A stretch of 64,000 nt of DNA, taken from JBMNOU01 sp050943215. Lineage in GTDB: Bacteria > Bacillota > Clostridia > Christensenellales > SZUA-584. Position 1 is the first letter of the stretch. The number at the start of each line of letters is the position of its first letter. Both the position numbers and the translations under genes were made by a program. Positions 33,507-43,148 of this stretch are shown piece by piece. The notes beneath the pieces are model-generated. The model was not told the origin of the DNA and made no database searches. It saw only the letters and a program-made list of their open reading frames with translations. The stretch lies in assembly GCA_050943215.1 (NCBI GenBank), contig JBMNOU010000003.1, positions 7,492-71,491 of the forward strand. Reading direction: 5' to 3'.

Positions 33507-36500
33507 ATGGTGCAGGAAATCAGAATTGGTAAGCGTAACAGAATGAACTTCTCTAAAATTAAAGAAGTTCTGGACATGCCGGATCTTATCGAGATTCAGA
33601 AGGACTCATACAAATATTTTTTAGAAGTTGGACTCCGCGAGGTATTGAATGATATCTCACCGATCACCGATTACTCAGAAAACCTTATACTGGAATTTAT
33701 GGATTACTACCTTGACAACAAACCTAAGTACAATGTGGAAGAATGCAAAGAACGCGACGTTAATTACGCCGTGCCTCTTAAAGTTGTGGTTCGTTTGATC
33801 AATAAAGAGACAGGCGAAATGAAGGAACAAGAAGTGTTTATGGGCGACTTCCCGCTGATGACTGAAAAAGGTACTTTCATTATTAATGGTGCAGAGCGTG
33901 TCATTGTCAGCCAGCTTGTTAGGTCGCCCGGAGTCTATTATGATTATACGATCGACAAATCGGGTAAAAAGCTATATTCTGCGACCGTTATCCCAAACAG
34001 GGGCGCTTGGCTCGAATACGAGACAGACAGCAATGATTGTTATTGGGTGCGCGTAGACAGGACGCGCAAGCTTCCGATGACTGTATTGGCCCGTGCGATG
34101 GGGTACGGTACCAATCAGGAAATCATTGATCTTCTTGGGGATGAAGATTTTCTGCAAGCAACATTTAAAAAAGATAGCGGACAAAGCACTGACGACGGCC
34201 TTATTGAAATTTACCGTCGTTTGCGTCCGGGCGAGCCGCCCACAGTTGAGAGCGCAAAGATGCTGATTGACTCTTTGTTCTTTGACCAGAGGAGATATGA
34301 CTTAGCAAGGGTCGGCCGGTATAAATATAATAAAAAACTTTCCATTTCTGCTCGTATAGAAGGGTATAAAAGCGCGGAAAACGTTATCAGCGTAGACGGT
34401 GAAGTCATCGTTCAAAAAGGAGAGATAATTTCAAGAGCTATTGCTGAGAAAATCGAAACGGCGGGTATCAACAGCGTTGTTTTGACCGTGGGTGATGCAG
34501 AGGTCAAGGTTGTGGGTAACAACTTTGTCAAAACGGACAGCTATCTTCCTTTTAATCCACTTGAGGCGGGCATCAACGAAAAAGTGCATTTTCCGACATT
34601 CCAGGCCATACTTGCCGAGTTTGGCAGTGATGAGCAGGAGCTTAAAAAACAGCTTAAGGCAAACATCGATAAATTGATTCCAAAGCATATTATCGTGGAT
34701 GATATCATCGCGTCAATAAGCTATCAGATCGGGCTTAAGTACGGGATCGGGCAAACGGATGACATCGATCACCTGGGCAACCGTCGTCTCCGCAGCGTGG
34801 GCGAGTTGCTTCAGAATCAGATCCGGGTAGGCCTGTCAAGGCTTGAGAGAGTGGTCAGAGAGCGCATGTCGATACAGGACATGGATGTGGCAACACCATC
34901 AAATCTAATCAACATTCGTCCTGTTACTGCGGCAATAAAAGAGTTTTTCGGATCGTCCCAGCTTTCACAGTTTATGGATCAGACAAACCCACTCGCGGAG
35001 CTGACACATAAAAGAAGATTGTCCGCTCTTGGCCCAGGCGGCCTTAACAGGGAGCGAGCCTCATTTGATGTCAGGGACGTTCACCATTCACATTACGGCC
35101 GGATGTGCCCGATAGAGACGCCGGAAGGTCCGAACATTGGCCTTATCGGATCGCTTTCTACATATGCGCGTATTAACGAATACGGATTTATTGAATCGCC
35201 GTACCGTATCATCGATAAAGAAAAGAAGATTATAACGGACGAGATTGTCTACCTGACAGCAGACGAAGAAGATAAGTATGTTGTGGCGCAGGCAAACGAG
35301 CCGATAGCTGAAAATGGTTTTTTTGCTCACCAGCGGGTTATGTCTAGGCGCCAAGATGAAATAGTTGAAGTAAATCGAGACGAAGTCGACCTAATGGACG
35401 TTTCTCCAAAACAGGTTGTATCCGTTGCGACGGCACTAATCCCGTTCCTTGAGAACGACGATGCTAACAGGGCGCTGATGGGCTCTAACATGCAGCGCCA
35501 GGCTGTTCCGCTGATTTGTCCGGAAGCGCCGATCGTCGGCACAGGTATGGAGTATAAAACTGCGAAAGACTCGGGAGCAACCGTACTGGCTTATGAAGAC
35601 GGTGTGGTTAAGCACGTGTCAGCAGATTCAATATTAATTCAGGAAGAAAACGGACCCAGAGAATATAAACTGATCAAGTTTTCAAGATCGAATCAGGGAA
35701 CATGTACAAACCAGTATCCGATCGTTAAAATCGGTGAGCGTGTTATCAAAGGTGATATTATTGCCGATGGACCGTCTACAGAAATGGGAGAGCTGGCGCT
35801 TGGCAGAAATGTACTGATCGGTTTTATGACTTGGGAAGGATACAATTATGAGGACGCAATTCTCGTCAGTGAACGGCTCGTTCATGACGATGTTTTTACA
35901 TCGATTCATATAGAAGGATACGAGTCAGAGGCGCGGGATACCAAGCTTGGTCCGGAAGAGATTACCCGCGACATACCGAACGTCGGCGAGGATGCTTTAA
36001 AAGACCTTGACGAGAGGGGCATTATTCGTATCGGTGCTGAAGTGCGCGCAGGTGACATACTGGTTGGGAAGGTTACCCCAAAGGGCGAGACTGAACTGAC
36101 CGCGGAAGAACGTCTGCTTCGCGCTATTTTTGGAGAAAAAGCAAGAGAGGTCAGGGACACTTCCCTTCGGGTACCGCACGGTGAGGAAGGTATTGTTGTT
36201 GATGTCAAGGTATTTACGCGGGAAAACAAAGATGAGCTGACAGCAGGCGTCAACAAGCTGGTCAGATGCTATATTGCACAGAAACGTAAAATCTCTGTGG
36301 GGGATAAGATGGCTGGACGGCACGGTAACAAGGGCGTTATTTCAAGAATACTGCCCGTAGAAGACATGCCGTTTTTGCCCGATGGCACACCTCTTGATAT
36401 TGTTCTCAATCCGCTCGGGGTTCCTTCGCGTATGAATATCGGGCAGGTGCTAGAGGTTCATTTGGGCTATGTCGCAAAAATGCTTGGATGGCGGATCGCG

Positions 36501-37415
36501 ACGCCTGTTTTTGACGGAGCTTCCGAAGAAGATATCATGCAGATATTCAAAGAATTTGGTCTTGATCCGGATGGCAAAACGGTTTTATATGACGGACGAA
36601 GCGGAGAACCTTTTGAAAATCGTGTGACAGTGGGATACATGTATATACTGAAACTTCACCATCTTGTAGACGACAAGATTCATGCCCGCTCCACAGGGCC
36701 GTATTCTCTGGTAACACAGCAGCCGCTGGGCGGCAAAGCCCAGTTTGGCGGTCAACGTTTCGGAGAAATGGAGGTGTGGGCGCTCGAAGCATATGGCGCC
36801 GCTAACACGTTACAGGAAATACTGACAGTTAAATCTGATGATGTGGTGGGGCGTGTCAAGACATACGAGGCTATCGTTAAGGGAGAGAACATTCCTGAAC
36901 CGGGTGTTCCCGAGTCCTTTAAGGTATTGATCAAAGAGATGCAAGCGCTTGCTCTCGACGTTAAGGTGCTAGGCGATGTAGGTGAAGAGATTACCATAAA
37001 AGAGAGCATAGACGATGACATGTCCGGCCTTGAGGTCAATATTGAAGGGGCAGAAATGGACACCATCTCAGAGAGACGCATCACGGCTAAAGATCATGGT
37101 GAAGAGGACTTCTCTGACATCACTTTTGAAGAACTTGATGTGCCCGATATCGATGGTCTTGATGACTTAGACATCGATATCAATCCAGATATTGTAAAGC
37201 CTAAGCGCAGTATCGACGAAGACGATGATATCATTGGTCTTGAGAATGCCGGAGATGATGAAGATGATGATGATTACAGCGACGATTACGAAGGCAACGA
37301 AGAGAGCGAAGATAGCAACGAAGATGATTTAATGGACGACATCGAACTGGAATCTCTTGAGGAACTGGCGGAGGATGACGATGACGACCTGTATGATGAT
37401 TTTGATGATAAATAA
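33507..37415 (+). CDS. rpoB: DNA-directed RNA polymerase subunit beta, with long acidic C-terminal tail
   Basis: Catalytic beta subunit. The Rif region FGSSQLSQFMDQTNPL with HKRRLSALGPGG, the GKVTPKGE block, HGNKGVISRI and the C-terminal GGQRFGEMEVWALEAYGA are intact; the residues usually changed in rifampicin resistance look wild type. At 1302 residues it exceeds the about 1190 of Bacillus: after the normal end (near GDVGEEI) there are more than 100 residues dominated by Asp and Glu. rpoC follows after 37 bp. Confidence 0.98.
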   Translation: MVQEIRIGKRNRMNFSKIKEVLDMPDLIEIQKDSYKYFLEVGLREVLNDISPITDYSENLILEFMDYYLDNKPKYNVEECKERDVNYAVPLKVVVRLINKETGEMKEQEVFMGDFPLMTEKGTFIINGAERVIVSQLVRSPGVYYDYTIDKSGKKLYSATVIPNRGAWLEYETDSNDCYWVRVDRTRKLPMTVLARAMGYGTNQEIIDLLGDEDFLQATFKKDSGQSTDDGLIEIYRRLRPGEPPTVESAKMLIDSLFFDQRRYDLARVGRYKYNKKLSISARIEGYKSAENVISVDGEVIVQKGEIISRAIAEKIETAGINSVVLTVGDAEVKVVGNNFVKTDSYLPFNPLEAGINEKVHFPTFQAILAEFGSDEQELKKQLKANIDKLIPKHIIVDDIIASISYQIGLKYGIGQTDDIDHLGNRRLRSVGELLQNQIRVGLSRLERVVRERMSIQDMDVATPSNLINIRPVTAAIKEFFGSSQLSQFMDQTNPLAELTHKRRLSALGPGGLNRERASFDVRDVHHSHYGRMCPIETPEGPNIGLIGSLSTYARINEYGFIESPYRIIDKEKKIITDEIVYLTADEEDKYVVAQANEPIAENGFFAHQRVMSRRQDEIVEVNRDEVDLMDVSPKQVVSVATALIPFLENDDANRALMGSNMQRQAVPLICPEAPIVGTGMEYKTAKDSGATVLAYEDGVVKHVSADSILIQEENGPREYKLIKFSRSNQGTCTNQYPIVKIGERVIKGDIIADGPSTEMGELALGRNVLIGFMTWEGYNYEDAILVSERLVHDDVFTSIHIEGYESEARDTKLGPEEITRDIPNVGEDALKDLDERGIIRIGAEVRAGDILVGKVTPKGETELTAEERLLRAIFGEKAREVRDTSLRVPHGEEGIVVDVKVFTRENKDELTAGVNKLVRCYIAQKRKISVGDKMAGRHGNKGVISRILPVEDMPFLPDGTPLDIVLNPLGVPSRMNIGQVLEVHLGYVAKMLGWRIATPVFDGASEEDIMQIFKEFGLDPDGKTVLYDGRSGEPFENRVTVGYMYILKLHHLVDDKIHARSTGPYSLVTQQPLGGKAQFGGQRFGEMEVWALEAYGAANTLQEILTVKSDDVVGRVKTYEAIVKGENIPEPGVPESFKVLIKEMQALALDVKVLGDVGEEITIKESIDDDMSGLEVNIEGAEMDTISERRITAKDHGEEDFSDITFEELDVPDIDGLDDLDIDINPDIVKPKRSIDEDDDIIGLENAGDDEDDDDYSDDYEGNEESEDSNEDDLMDDIELESLEELAEDDDDDLYDDFDDK

Positions 37416-37452
37416 GTTTTAAGCTTTCAGCATATGAGAGGAGAGGAATTAT

Positions 37453-40400
37453 TTGTTTGAACTTGGCAATTTTGATTCCATTCAGATTGGGTTGGCTTCT
37501 CCTGAAAAAATCAGGAAATGGTCGAGAGGCGAAGTAAAAAAACCCGAAACAATCAATTACCGGACATTGAAACCGGAAAAAGACGGTTTGTTTTGCGAAA
37601 GGATTTTTGGTCCAACGAAAGATTGGGAATGCCATTGCGGACGTTATAAACGCGTTAGATACAAAGGCATTATCTGTGATAAATGCGGTGTTGAGGTTAC
37701 ACGTGCAAAGGTAAGGCGTGAGAGGATGGGGCATATCGAACTGGCAGCACCCGTTTCTCACATATGGTATTTTAAAGGCATACCTTCAAGAATGGGGCTT
37801 TTGCTTGATATGTCCCCAAGAGATCTGGAAAAAATCTTGTATTTTGCGTCTTTTGTCGTAACAGATCCGAAGGATACGCCGCTTGAGTATAAACAGCTCT
37901 TAAATGATAAAGAGCTGCGCGAATGCCAGGAAAAATACGGTGACGATGCGTTTGTCGCAAAAATGGGCGCGGAGGGTGTAAAAGACCTGCTGCGCCAGAT
38001 TGATCTTGTTAAATCATCCAAAGAGCTCAAGAAAGAGCTCGATACGTGCACCGGTCAAAAACGCGTTCGCGCGATTAAAAGACTAGAGGTCATCGAGGCA
38101 TTTAGGCAGTCGGGAAACAAACCCGAATGGATCATACTCGATTGTATCCCAATCATCCCGCCCGAGCTTCGGCCGATGGTTCAGCTTGACGGTGGAAGGT
38201 TTGCGACGAGCGATCTTAACGATCTTTACAGGCGCGTTATTAACCGTAACAACCGTCTTAACAGACTACTTGCGCTGCGGGCGCCGGATATAATCGTGCG
38301 TAATGAGAAGCGCATGCTTCAGGAAGCGGTTGATGCACTGATCGATAACGGACGGCGCGGACGTCCCGTTACGGGCCCGGGCAACCGTCCGTTAAAGTCA
38401 CTTTCGGATATGCTTCGAGGCAAACAGGGACGGTTCCGCCAGAATCTGCTTGGCAAGCGCGTCGATTATTCGGGCAGAAGCGTGATTGTCGTGGGCCCCG
38501 ATCTTAAAATGTACCAATGCGGGCTGCCCAAGGAAATGGCACTCGAGCTCTTTAAGCCGTTCGTAATGAAAAAACTCGTGGAAGACTCTCTTGCGCACAA
38601 TATTAAAAGCGCAAAACGCATGGTGGAAAGGGTGCGGCCCGAGGTTTGGGGCGTGCTTGAGCATGTTATAAAAGACCACCCGGTGCTGCTTAACCGCGCA
38701 CCGACACTGCACAGACTCGGGATACAGGCGTTTGAACCCGTACTGGTTGAGGGCAAGGCACTCAAACTGCATCCGCTCGTCTGCACCGCATACAACGCAG
38801 ACTTTGACGGAGACCAGATGGCTATTCACGTACCGCTTTCGGTGGAGGCGCAGGCGGAGTGCCGCTTTTTGATGCTGGCGGCAAACAATATATTAAAACC
38901 TCAGGACGGTAAACCAGTTGTCAGCCCGACGCAGGACATGGTTATCGGAAGTTATTATTTAACGATAATCCGAGAAGGTTCAAAAGGGGAAGGCAGCTAT
39001 TTTTCGTGTCCGGAAGAAGCGGTGATTGCCTATCAGACCGGCAAGATTGATCTACAGGCAATGGTCAATGTGAAGTTTACGAAGAAAATAGACGGGCAAA
39101 CGCGCAGCAGTATACTTAAGACGACACCCGGAAGGATCATTTTCAACGAAGCAATTCCTCAAGATCTTGGGTTTGTGGATAGAACGCAGCCCGATAACGC
39201 GCTGAAACTCGAAGTTGACTTTCTGGTCGGCAAAAGGCAACTCGGCAAAATCGTTGATTATTGCTACAGAAAATACGGCGAAACAAAAACCGCCGAGATG
39301 CTCGATGATATTAAGCATCTTGGATTTCATTATTCAACGCTTGGTGCGATCACGATAAGCGTAAGCGATATCGTAGTGCCTGAGGAAAAGGCGGTTTACT
39401 TGGAAAAAGCCGAACAAAAAGTCGTGGAAATAGAGAAAAAATTTAAAAGAGGTTTTCTGACCAATAAAGAAAGAAAAGAGAACGTCATCAAGGTATGGGC
39501 GGATACGACTAACCTTGTGACTGAAGCGCTGATGGAGGGTTTAAGCCCGTTTAACCCGGTGTTCATGATGGCAAACTCGGGTGCCAGAGGGTCAACCAAC
39601 CAGATCCGACAGCTTGCAGGTATGCGCGGGCTGATGGCAGACCCATCGGGCGAGATTATCGAGATACCTATCAGAGCGAACTTCCGTGAAGGATTGACTG
39701 TTCTTGAGTTCTTTATATCGACACACGGCGCAAGAAAAGGACTCGCCGATACCGCGCTTCGTACGGCCGACTCCGGATATCTGACGCGGCGGCTGGTAGA
39801 CGTCAGCCAAGACGTGATCGTCAGAGAAATGGATTGTTTAAAGGAAGGGGATTCAGTAAGGGGCGTATGGGTTGAAGATATCATTAACGGCAAAGAAGTG
39901 ATCGAACCGTTTATAGACCGTATAGGCGGAAGATATGCCGCAGCAGATATTGTCCATCCCGAAACGGGTGAGATTATCGTTCATGCAAATGAGTTTATTA
40001 CGTACGATCATTGTCAGCGTATTTTAAACGCGGGGATCAAAGGCGTACATATCCGTTCGGTGCTTACATGTAAAACAAGGCATGGCGTTTGTGCAAAATG
40101 CTATGGAGCGGATATGTCGTCCGGAAAACTGGTCAGCATCGGCGAGGCGGTGGGCATAATTGCTGCACAGTCCATCGGTGAACCGGGAACCCAGCTGACA
40201 ATGAGGACATTCCATACAGGCGGTGTCGCAGGGGAAGACATCACTCACGGTCTGCCGCGTGTCGAAGAACTTTTTGAAGCAAGAAAACCAAAAGGTCTTG
40301 CAATCATCAGCGAAATCGCCGGCACTGTTTCACTAAATGACAATAAAAAGAAGGTTGAGGTTACTGTAACAGGTGAAGATGGTATGGCGGAGATTTATGC

Positions 40401-41070
40401 GATACCGTTTGGTTCGCGGCTGAAAGTAAAAGAAAGAGATATCATTGAGGCGGGCGATGAATTGACGGAAGGATCCATCAACCCGAACGATATCTTAAAG
40501 ATTAAAGGCGCAAAGGGTGTCCAGGCGTATCTGTTAAAAGAAGTGCAGATGGTATATCGTCTGCAGGGCGTTGAGATATCCGACAAGCACATAGAAGTCA
40601 TCATCAGACAGATGCTTAAGAAGTGCAAGATAGAAGATGCCGGCGATACGGAACTTTTACCCGGATCTTTGGTCGACATATATTATTTTGATTCTGAAAA
40701 CGAAAGGATGATAAGCGAAGGTAAAAAACCAGCCACCGCCAAGCGGGTGCTGCTTGGAATTACCAAGGCGTCTCTTGCGACAGATTCATTCCTTTCAGCA
40801 GCTTCTTTCCAGGAGACAACACGGGTTCTGACCGAAGCGGCGATAAAAGGAAAAACAGATCCGCTGCTTGGGCTCAAAGAAAACGTCATTATCGGTAAAC
40901 TGATTCCGGCAGGAACTGGGATGAAGCGCTATAAGAATATTGATGTTATAAAAAATATTCTGAACGAAGATATACTGTCAGAAATTGATCAGAATAATAA
41001 ACCGTATACGGATGCGTATTCTGGCCAGGTATACGATCACAATATTTCAGATATGGGTATAGAACTCTAA
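37453..41070 (+). CDS. rpoC: DNA-directed RNA polymerase subunit beta-prime
   Basis: Catalytic beta-prime subunit. The N-terminal zinc site CHCGRY...ICDKCGVEV, the active-site NADFDGDQMA, trigger-loop region MRGLMADPSG and the second cysteine cluster CKTRHGVCAKCYG are present. 1205 residues matches Firmicutes. TTG start after a GAGAGG site, reading MFELGNFDSIQIGLASPE as in relatives. Confidence 0.98.
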   Translation: MFELGNFDSIQIGLASPEKIRKWSRGEVKKPETINYRTLKPEKDGLFCERIFGPTKDWECHCGRYKRVRYKGIICDKCGVEVTRAKVRRERMGHIELAAPVSHIWYFKGIPSRMGLLLDMSPRDLEKILYFASFVVTDPKDTPLEYKQLLNDKELRECQEKYGDDAFVAKMGAEGVKDLLRQIDLVKSSKELKKELDTCTGQKRVRAIKRLEVIEAFRQSGNKPEWIILDCIPIIPPELRPMVQLDGGRFATSDLNDLYRRVINRNNRLNRLLALRAPDIIVRNEKRMLQEAVDALIDNGRRGRPVTGPGNRPLKSLSDMLRGKQGRFRQNLLGKRVDYSGRSVIVVGPDLKMYQCGLPKEMALELFKPFVMKKLVEDSLAHNIKSAKRMVERVRPEVWGVLEHVIKDHPVLLNRAPTLHRLGIQAFEPVLVEGKALKLHPLVCTAYNADFDGDQMAIHVPLSVEAQAECRFLMLAANNILKPQDGKPVVSPTQDMVIGSYYLTIIREGSKGEGSYFSCPEEAVIAYQTGKIDLQAMVNVKFTKKIDGQTRSSILKTTPGRIIFNEAIPQDLGFVDRTQPDNALKLEVDFLVGKRQLGKIVDYCYRKYGETKTAEMLDDIKHLGFHYSTLGAITISVSDIVVPEEKAVYLEKAEQKVVEIEKKFKRGFLTNKERKENVIKVWADTTNLVTEALMEGLSPFNPVFMMANSGARGSTNQIRQLAGMRGLMADPSGEIIEIPIRANFREGLTVLEFFISTHGARKGLADTALRTADSGYLTRRLVDVSQDVIVREMDCLKEGDSVRGVWVEDIINGKEVIEPFIDRIGGRYAAADIVHPETGEIIVHANEFITYDHCQRILNAGIKGVHIRSVLTCKTRHGVCAKCYGADMSSGKLVSIGEAVGIIAAQSIGEPGTQLTMRTFHTGGVAGEDITHGLPRVEELFEARKPKGLAIISEIAGTVSLNDNKKKVEVTVTGEDGMAEIYAIPFGSRLKVKERDIIEAGDELTEGSINPNDILKIKGAKGVQAYLLKEVQMVYRLQGVEISDKHIEVIIRQMLKKCKIEDAGDTELLPGSLVDIYYFDSENERMISEGKKPATAKRVLLGITKASLATDSFLSAASFQETTRVLTEAAIKGKTDPLLGLKENVIIGKLIPAGTGMKRYKNIDVIKNILNEDILSEIDQNNKPYTDAYSGQVYDHNISDMGIEL

Positions 41071-41094
41071 TTATTATAGACAGGGGGAGTTAGT

Positions 41095-41847
41095 ATGGCC
41101 AAAAACGAGAATTGTGGCATCAGTGATAGCGCGCTTTGCAAGTGGATAGGGAAAGATTGTGACGGGTGCTATATTTCGAGTTTGAAACGTAGTGAGGATG
41201 CGCAAAAAGCGCTTGCGGATTTTCAGGTAACAATGTCCCTTCTACCGGATAATTTTGATGATCTACAGTCGGATGAATGCCATTTTTGCATTGGCGATAA
41301 AAACAAGCGCGACGGATATGCGCTGATCGATCTCGCGCATATAGAGCCTCCGAGCGAAACAGGTATGTTTTTCGGTTTTGGCAAAAAAATAAGGCAGAAG
41401 ATCGGGTCATTCATGCCATTATCCATTTCGATTTGCGCGCGATGCCGTAGAGTTTTTCGTTTTGCGGAGTTGATGGTATGGTTGTTTTCCATTGTTTTCT
41501 TTGCCGCCGCAATTGTCGTTGTTTCCGTTCCCTCTATAGGTAGTAGGATAAACCAGGCAGTTGTTATCGGTATCATTATACTTGCGATACTAGTCGGCTA
41601 TGTTGCAGGCAAAATCATCTCGGATGTTTATATTAAAGTGAAAAGCAGTAAGGTCCGTTTCAGCGTTTTTGATATTCCCATCGCTTCAGAAATGAAAAAG
41701 AACGGCTGGTTTGCCATACAGGATCATGGTGACGTATCCAGATTTGTTTTTACAAAGAAGTCTCATACGAAAAAAGTTGGGAATATTAGAAATAAAGAGA
41801 ACGATCCTGAAATAGATTTTAAACAGACTTCTTTTTTTGAGGATTGA
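41095..41847 (+). CDS. Unrecognised Cys-rich membrane protein between rpoC and the L7Ae gene
   Basis: I do not recognise this 250-residue protein. The N-terminal part has eight cysteines: C7, C15, then three CxxC pairs (22-25, 62-65, 114-117), suggesting a metal-binding cytoplasmic domain. Two hydrophobic helices follow (about 124-145 and 155-177), then a basic soluble tail of 70 residues. It has GGGGGAG as ribosome site 24 bp after rpoC and so is almost surely in the rpo transcript. Most bacteria have nothing here or only L7Ae. Function unknown. Confidence 0.75.
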   Translation: MAKNENCGISDSALCKWIGKDCDGCYISSLKRSEDAQKALADFQVTMSLLPDNFDDLQSDECHFCIGDKNKRDGYALIDLAHIEPPSETGMFFGFGKKIRQKIGSFMPLSISICARCRRVFRFAELMVWLFSIVFFAAAIVVVSVPSIGSRINQAVVIGIIILAILVGYVAGKIISDVYIKVKSSKVRFSVFDIPIASEMKKNGWFAIQDHGDVSRFVFTKKSHTKKVGNIRNKENDPEIDFKQTSFFED

Positions 41848-41929
41848 CAAGCTATTTTACCGGTGTTAAAATGGCTCTGTTGTGCGTTTTTTTGGGATAC
41901 GTGCGGGCTATACGTGGAGGGTTATTAAA

Positions 41930-42190
41930 TTGAGTATGGTTCATGATCTATCCCGGCCGGAAAAAAGGGTTGTCGGAATGAAACAAGTACTGAAGTTTGC
42001 GCATTCGGCGAAGCTCGATAAGGTATTTATCGCCAAAGACGCAGACGAGATGATTATAAGCAAACTGACGCATGTATGCGAAACGAACAAAATACCTTAT
42101 GATCTGATGTATACGATGCATCAGATAGGTAGTGCGTGCCAGATCGATGTGGGCAGCGCGTGTGCGGCGGTTATAAAATTGCCAGATTAA
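41930..42190 (+). CDS. rplGB: L7Ae-family kink-turn-binding ribosomal protein
   Basis: Small K-turn-binding protein of the YbxF/YlxQ group, commonly found between rpoC and rpsL in Firmicutes. The core VVGMKQVLKFAHSAKLDKVFIAKDAD and the end IDVGSACAAVIKL fit L7Ae/L30e. The TTG at 41930 (86 residues) is nine bases after GGAGG and is preferred over the ATG at 41936 or the far upstream GTG. A terminator hairpin follows. Confidence 0.88.
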   Translation: MSMVHDLSRPEKRVVGMKQVLKFAHSAKLDKVFIAKDADEMIISKLTHVCETNKIPYDLMYTMHQIGSACQIDVGSACAAVIKLPD

Positions 42191-42199
42191 TGTAGACAT

Positions 42200-42228
42200 C
42201 CCCTTATTGGGTTGCAAGGGGTTTTTAT
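42200..42228 (+). terminator. Terminator/attenuator between the rpo and str blocks
   Basis: CCCCTT / AAGGGG stem (42200-42205, 42216-42221) with a 10-nt loop and TTTTTAT tail. It would partly insulate rpsL-rpsG-fusA from rpoBC transcription. Confidence 0.7.
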
Positions 42229-42264
42229 AGACAATGATTAGGGAAAGGAGGTGTATGTAACAGT

Positions 42265-42639
42265 ATGCCTACAATTAACCAGTTGGTTAAACAGGGAAGA
42301 AAGACGGCGGAAACAAAGAGTAATTCTCCGATCTTAAAGCAAAGCCCTCAGAAAAGAGGCGTTTGCCTGACAGTGAGAACGATGACGCCGAAAAAGCCAA
42401 ATTCGGCTTTGAGAAAAATTGCGAGAGTTCGCTTGGTTAACGGGATGGAAGGAACAGCTTACATTCCAGGAATTGGTCATAATCTGCAGGAGCACTCGGT
42501 TGTACTAATCAGAGGGGGCAGGGTAAAAGACCTTCCGGGCGTTAGATATCATATAGTCAGAGGCGCTCTCGACAGTGCGGGAGTTGCGGATAGGAAGCAG
42601 GCGCGTTCAAAATACGGTGCCAAACGTCCTAAAAAGTAA
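42265..42639 (+). CDS. rpsL: 30S ribosomal protein S12
   Basis: Decoding-centre protein. PTINQLVKQGR at the start, the PKKPNSALRK loop and GGRVKDLPGVRYH are intact, with Lys at the positions altered in streptomycin resistance, so wild type there. 124 residues. Between the strong AGGAGGTG and this ATG lies an ATG immediately followed by TAA (42255-42260), a minimal start-stop element. Confidence 0.98.
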   Translation: MPTINQLVKQGRKTAETKSNSPILKQSPQKRGVCLTVRTMTPKKPNSALRKIARVRLVNGMEGTAYIPGIGHNLQEHSVVLIRGGRVKDLPGVRYHIVRGALDSAGVADRKQARSKYGAKRPKK

Positions 42640-42657
42640 TATATAGGAGGATAGAAC

Positions 42658-43128
42658 ATGCCAAGACGCGGAGGCGCTCCAAAGCATGATGTTCTGCCCG
42701 ACCCGATATATCAGTCAACAGTACTCACCAAGCTCATAAATCAGGTGATGCTGGACGGAAAGAAGGGAACGGCGCAAACAATATGTTATGACGCTTTTAA
42801 TATAATTAAAGAAAAAATGGGACTTGAGCCTTTAGACGTTTTTGAGAAGGCGTTGGAAAACATCATGCCAGTTCTCGAAGTCAAGGCGAGAAGGGTCGGC
42901 GGCGCAACTTATCAGGTGCCTATTGAAGTACGGCCCGAACGGCGGCAGACGCTAGGTATCAGATGGCTGGCCACAAATACTAAAAAGAGAAACGAGAAAA
43001 CGATGAAACAAAGACTGGCCGCAGAAATTATGGATGCATATAACAATACCGGCGGAAGCGTTAAGAAACGCGAAGATACGCACAAGATGGCGGAAGCTAA
43101 TAAGGCGTTTGCCCATTACAGGTGGTAG
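42658..43128 (+). CDS. rpsG: 30S ribosomal protein S7
   Basis: Primary assembly protein of the small-subunit head. MPRRGGAP at the start, VLTKLINQVMLDGKKGTAQ, and the C-terminal KKREDTHKMAEANKAFAHYRW are typical. 156 residues. Spaced 18 bp from rpsL and 20 bp from the fusA start. Confidence 0.98.
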   Translation: MPRRGGAPKHDVLPDPIYQSTVLTKLINQVMLDGKKGTAQTICYDAFNIIKEKMGLEPLDVFEKALENIMPVLEVKARRVGGATYQVPIEVRPERRQTLGIRWLATNTKKRNEKTMKQRLAAEIMDAYNNTGGSVKKREDTHKMAEANKAFAHYRW

Positions 43129-43148
43129 AAAGACACAAGGAGGAAGTA

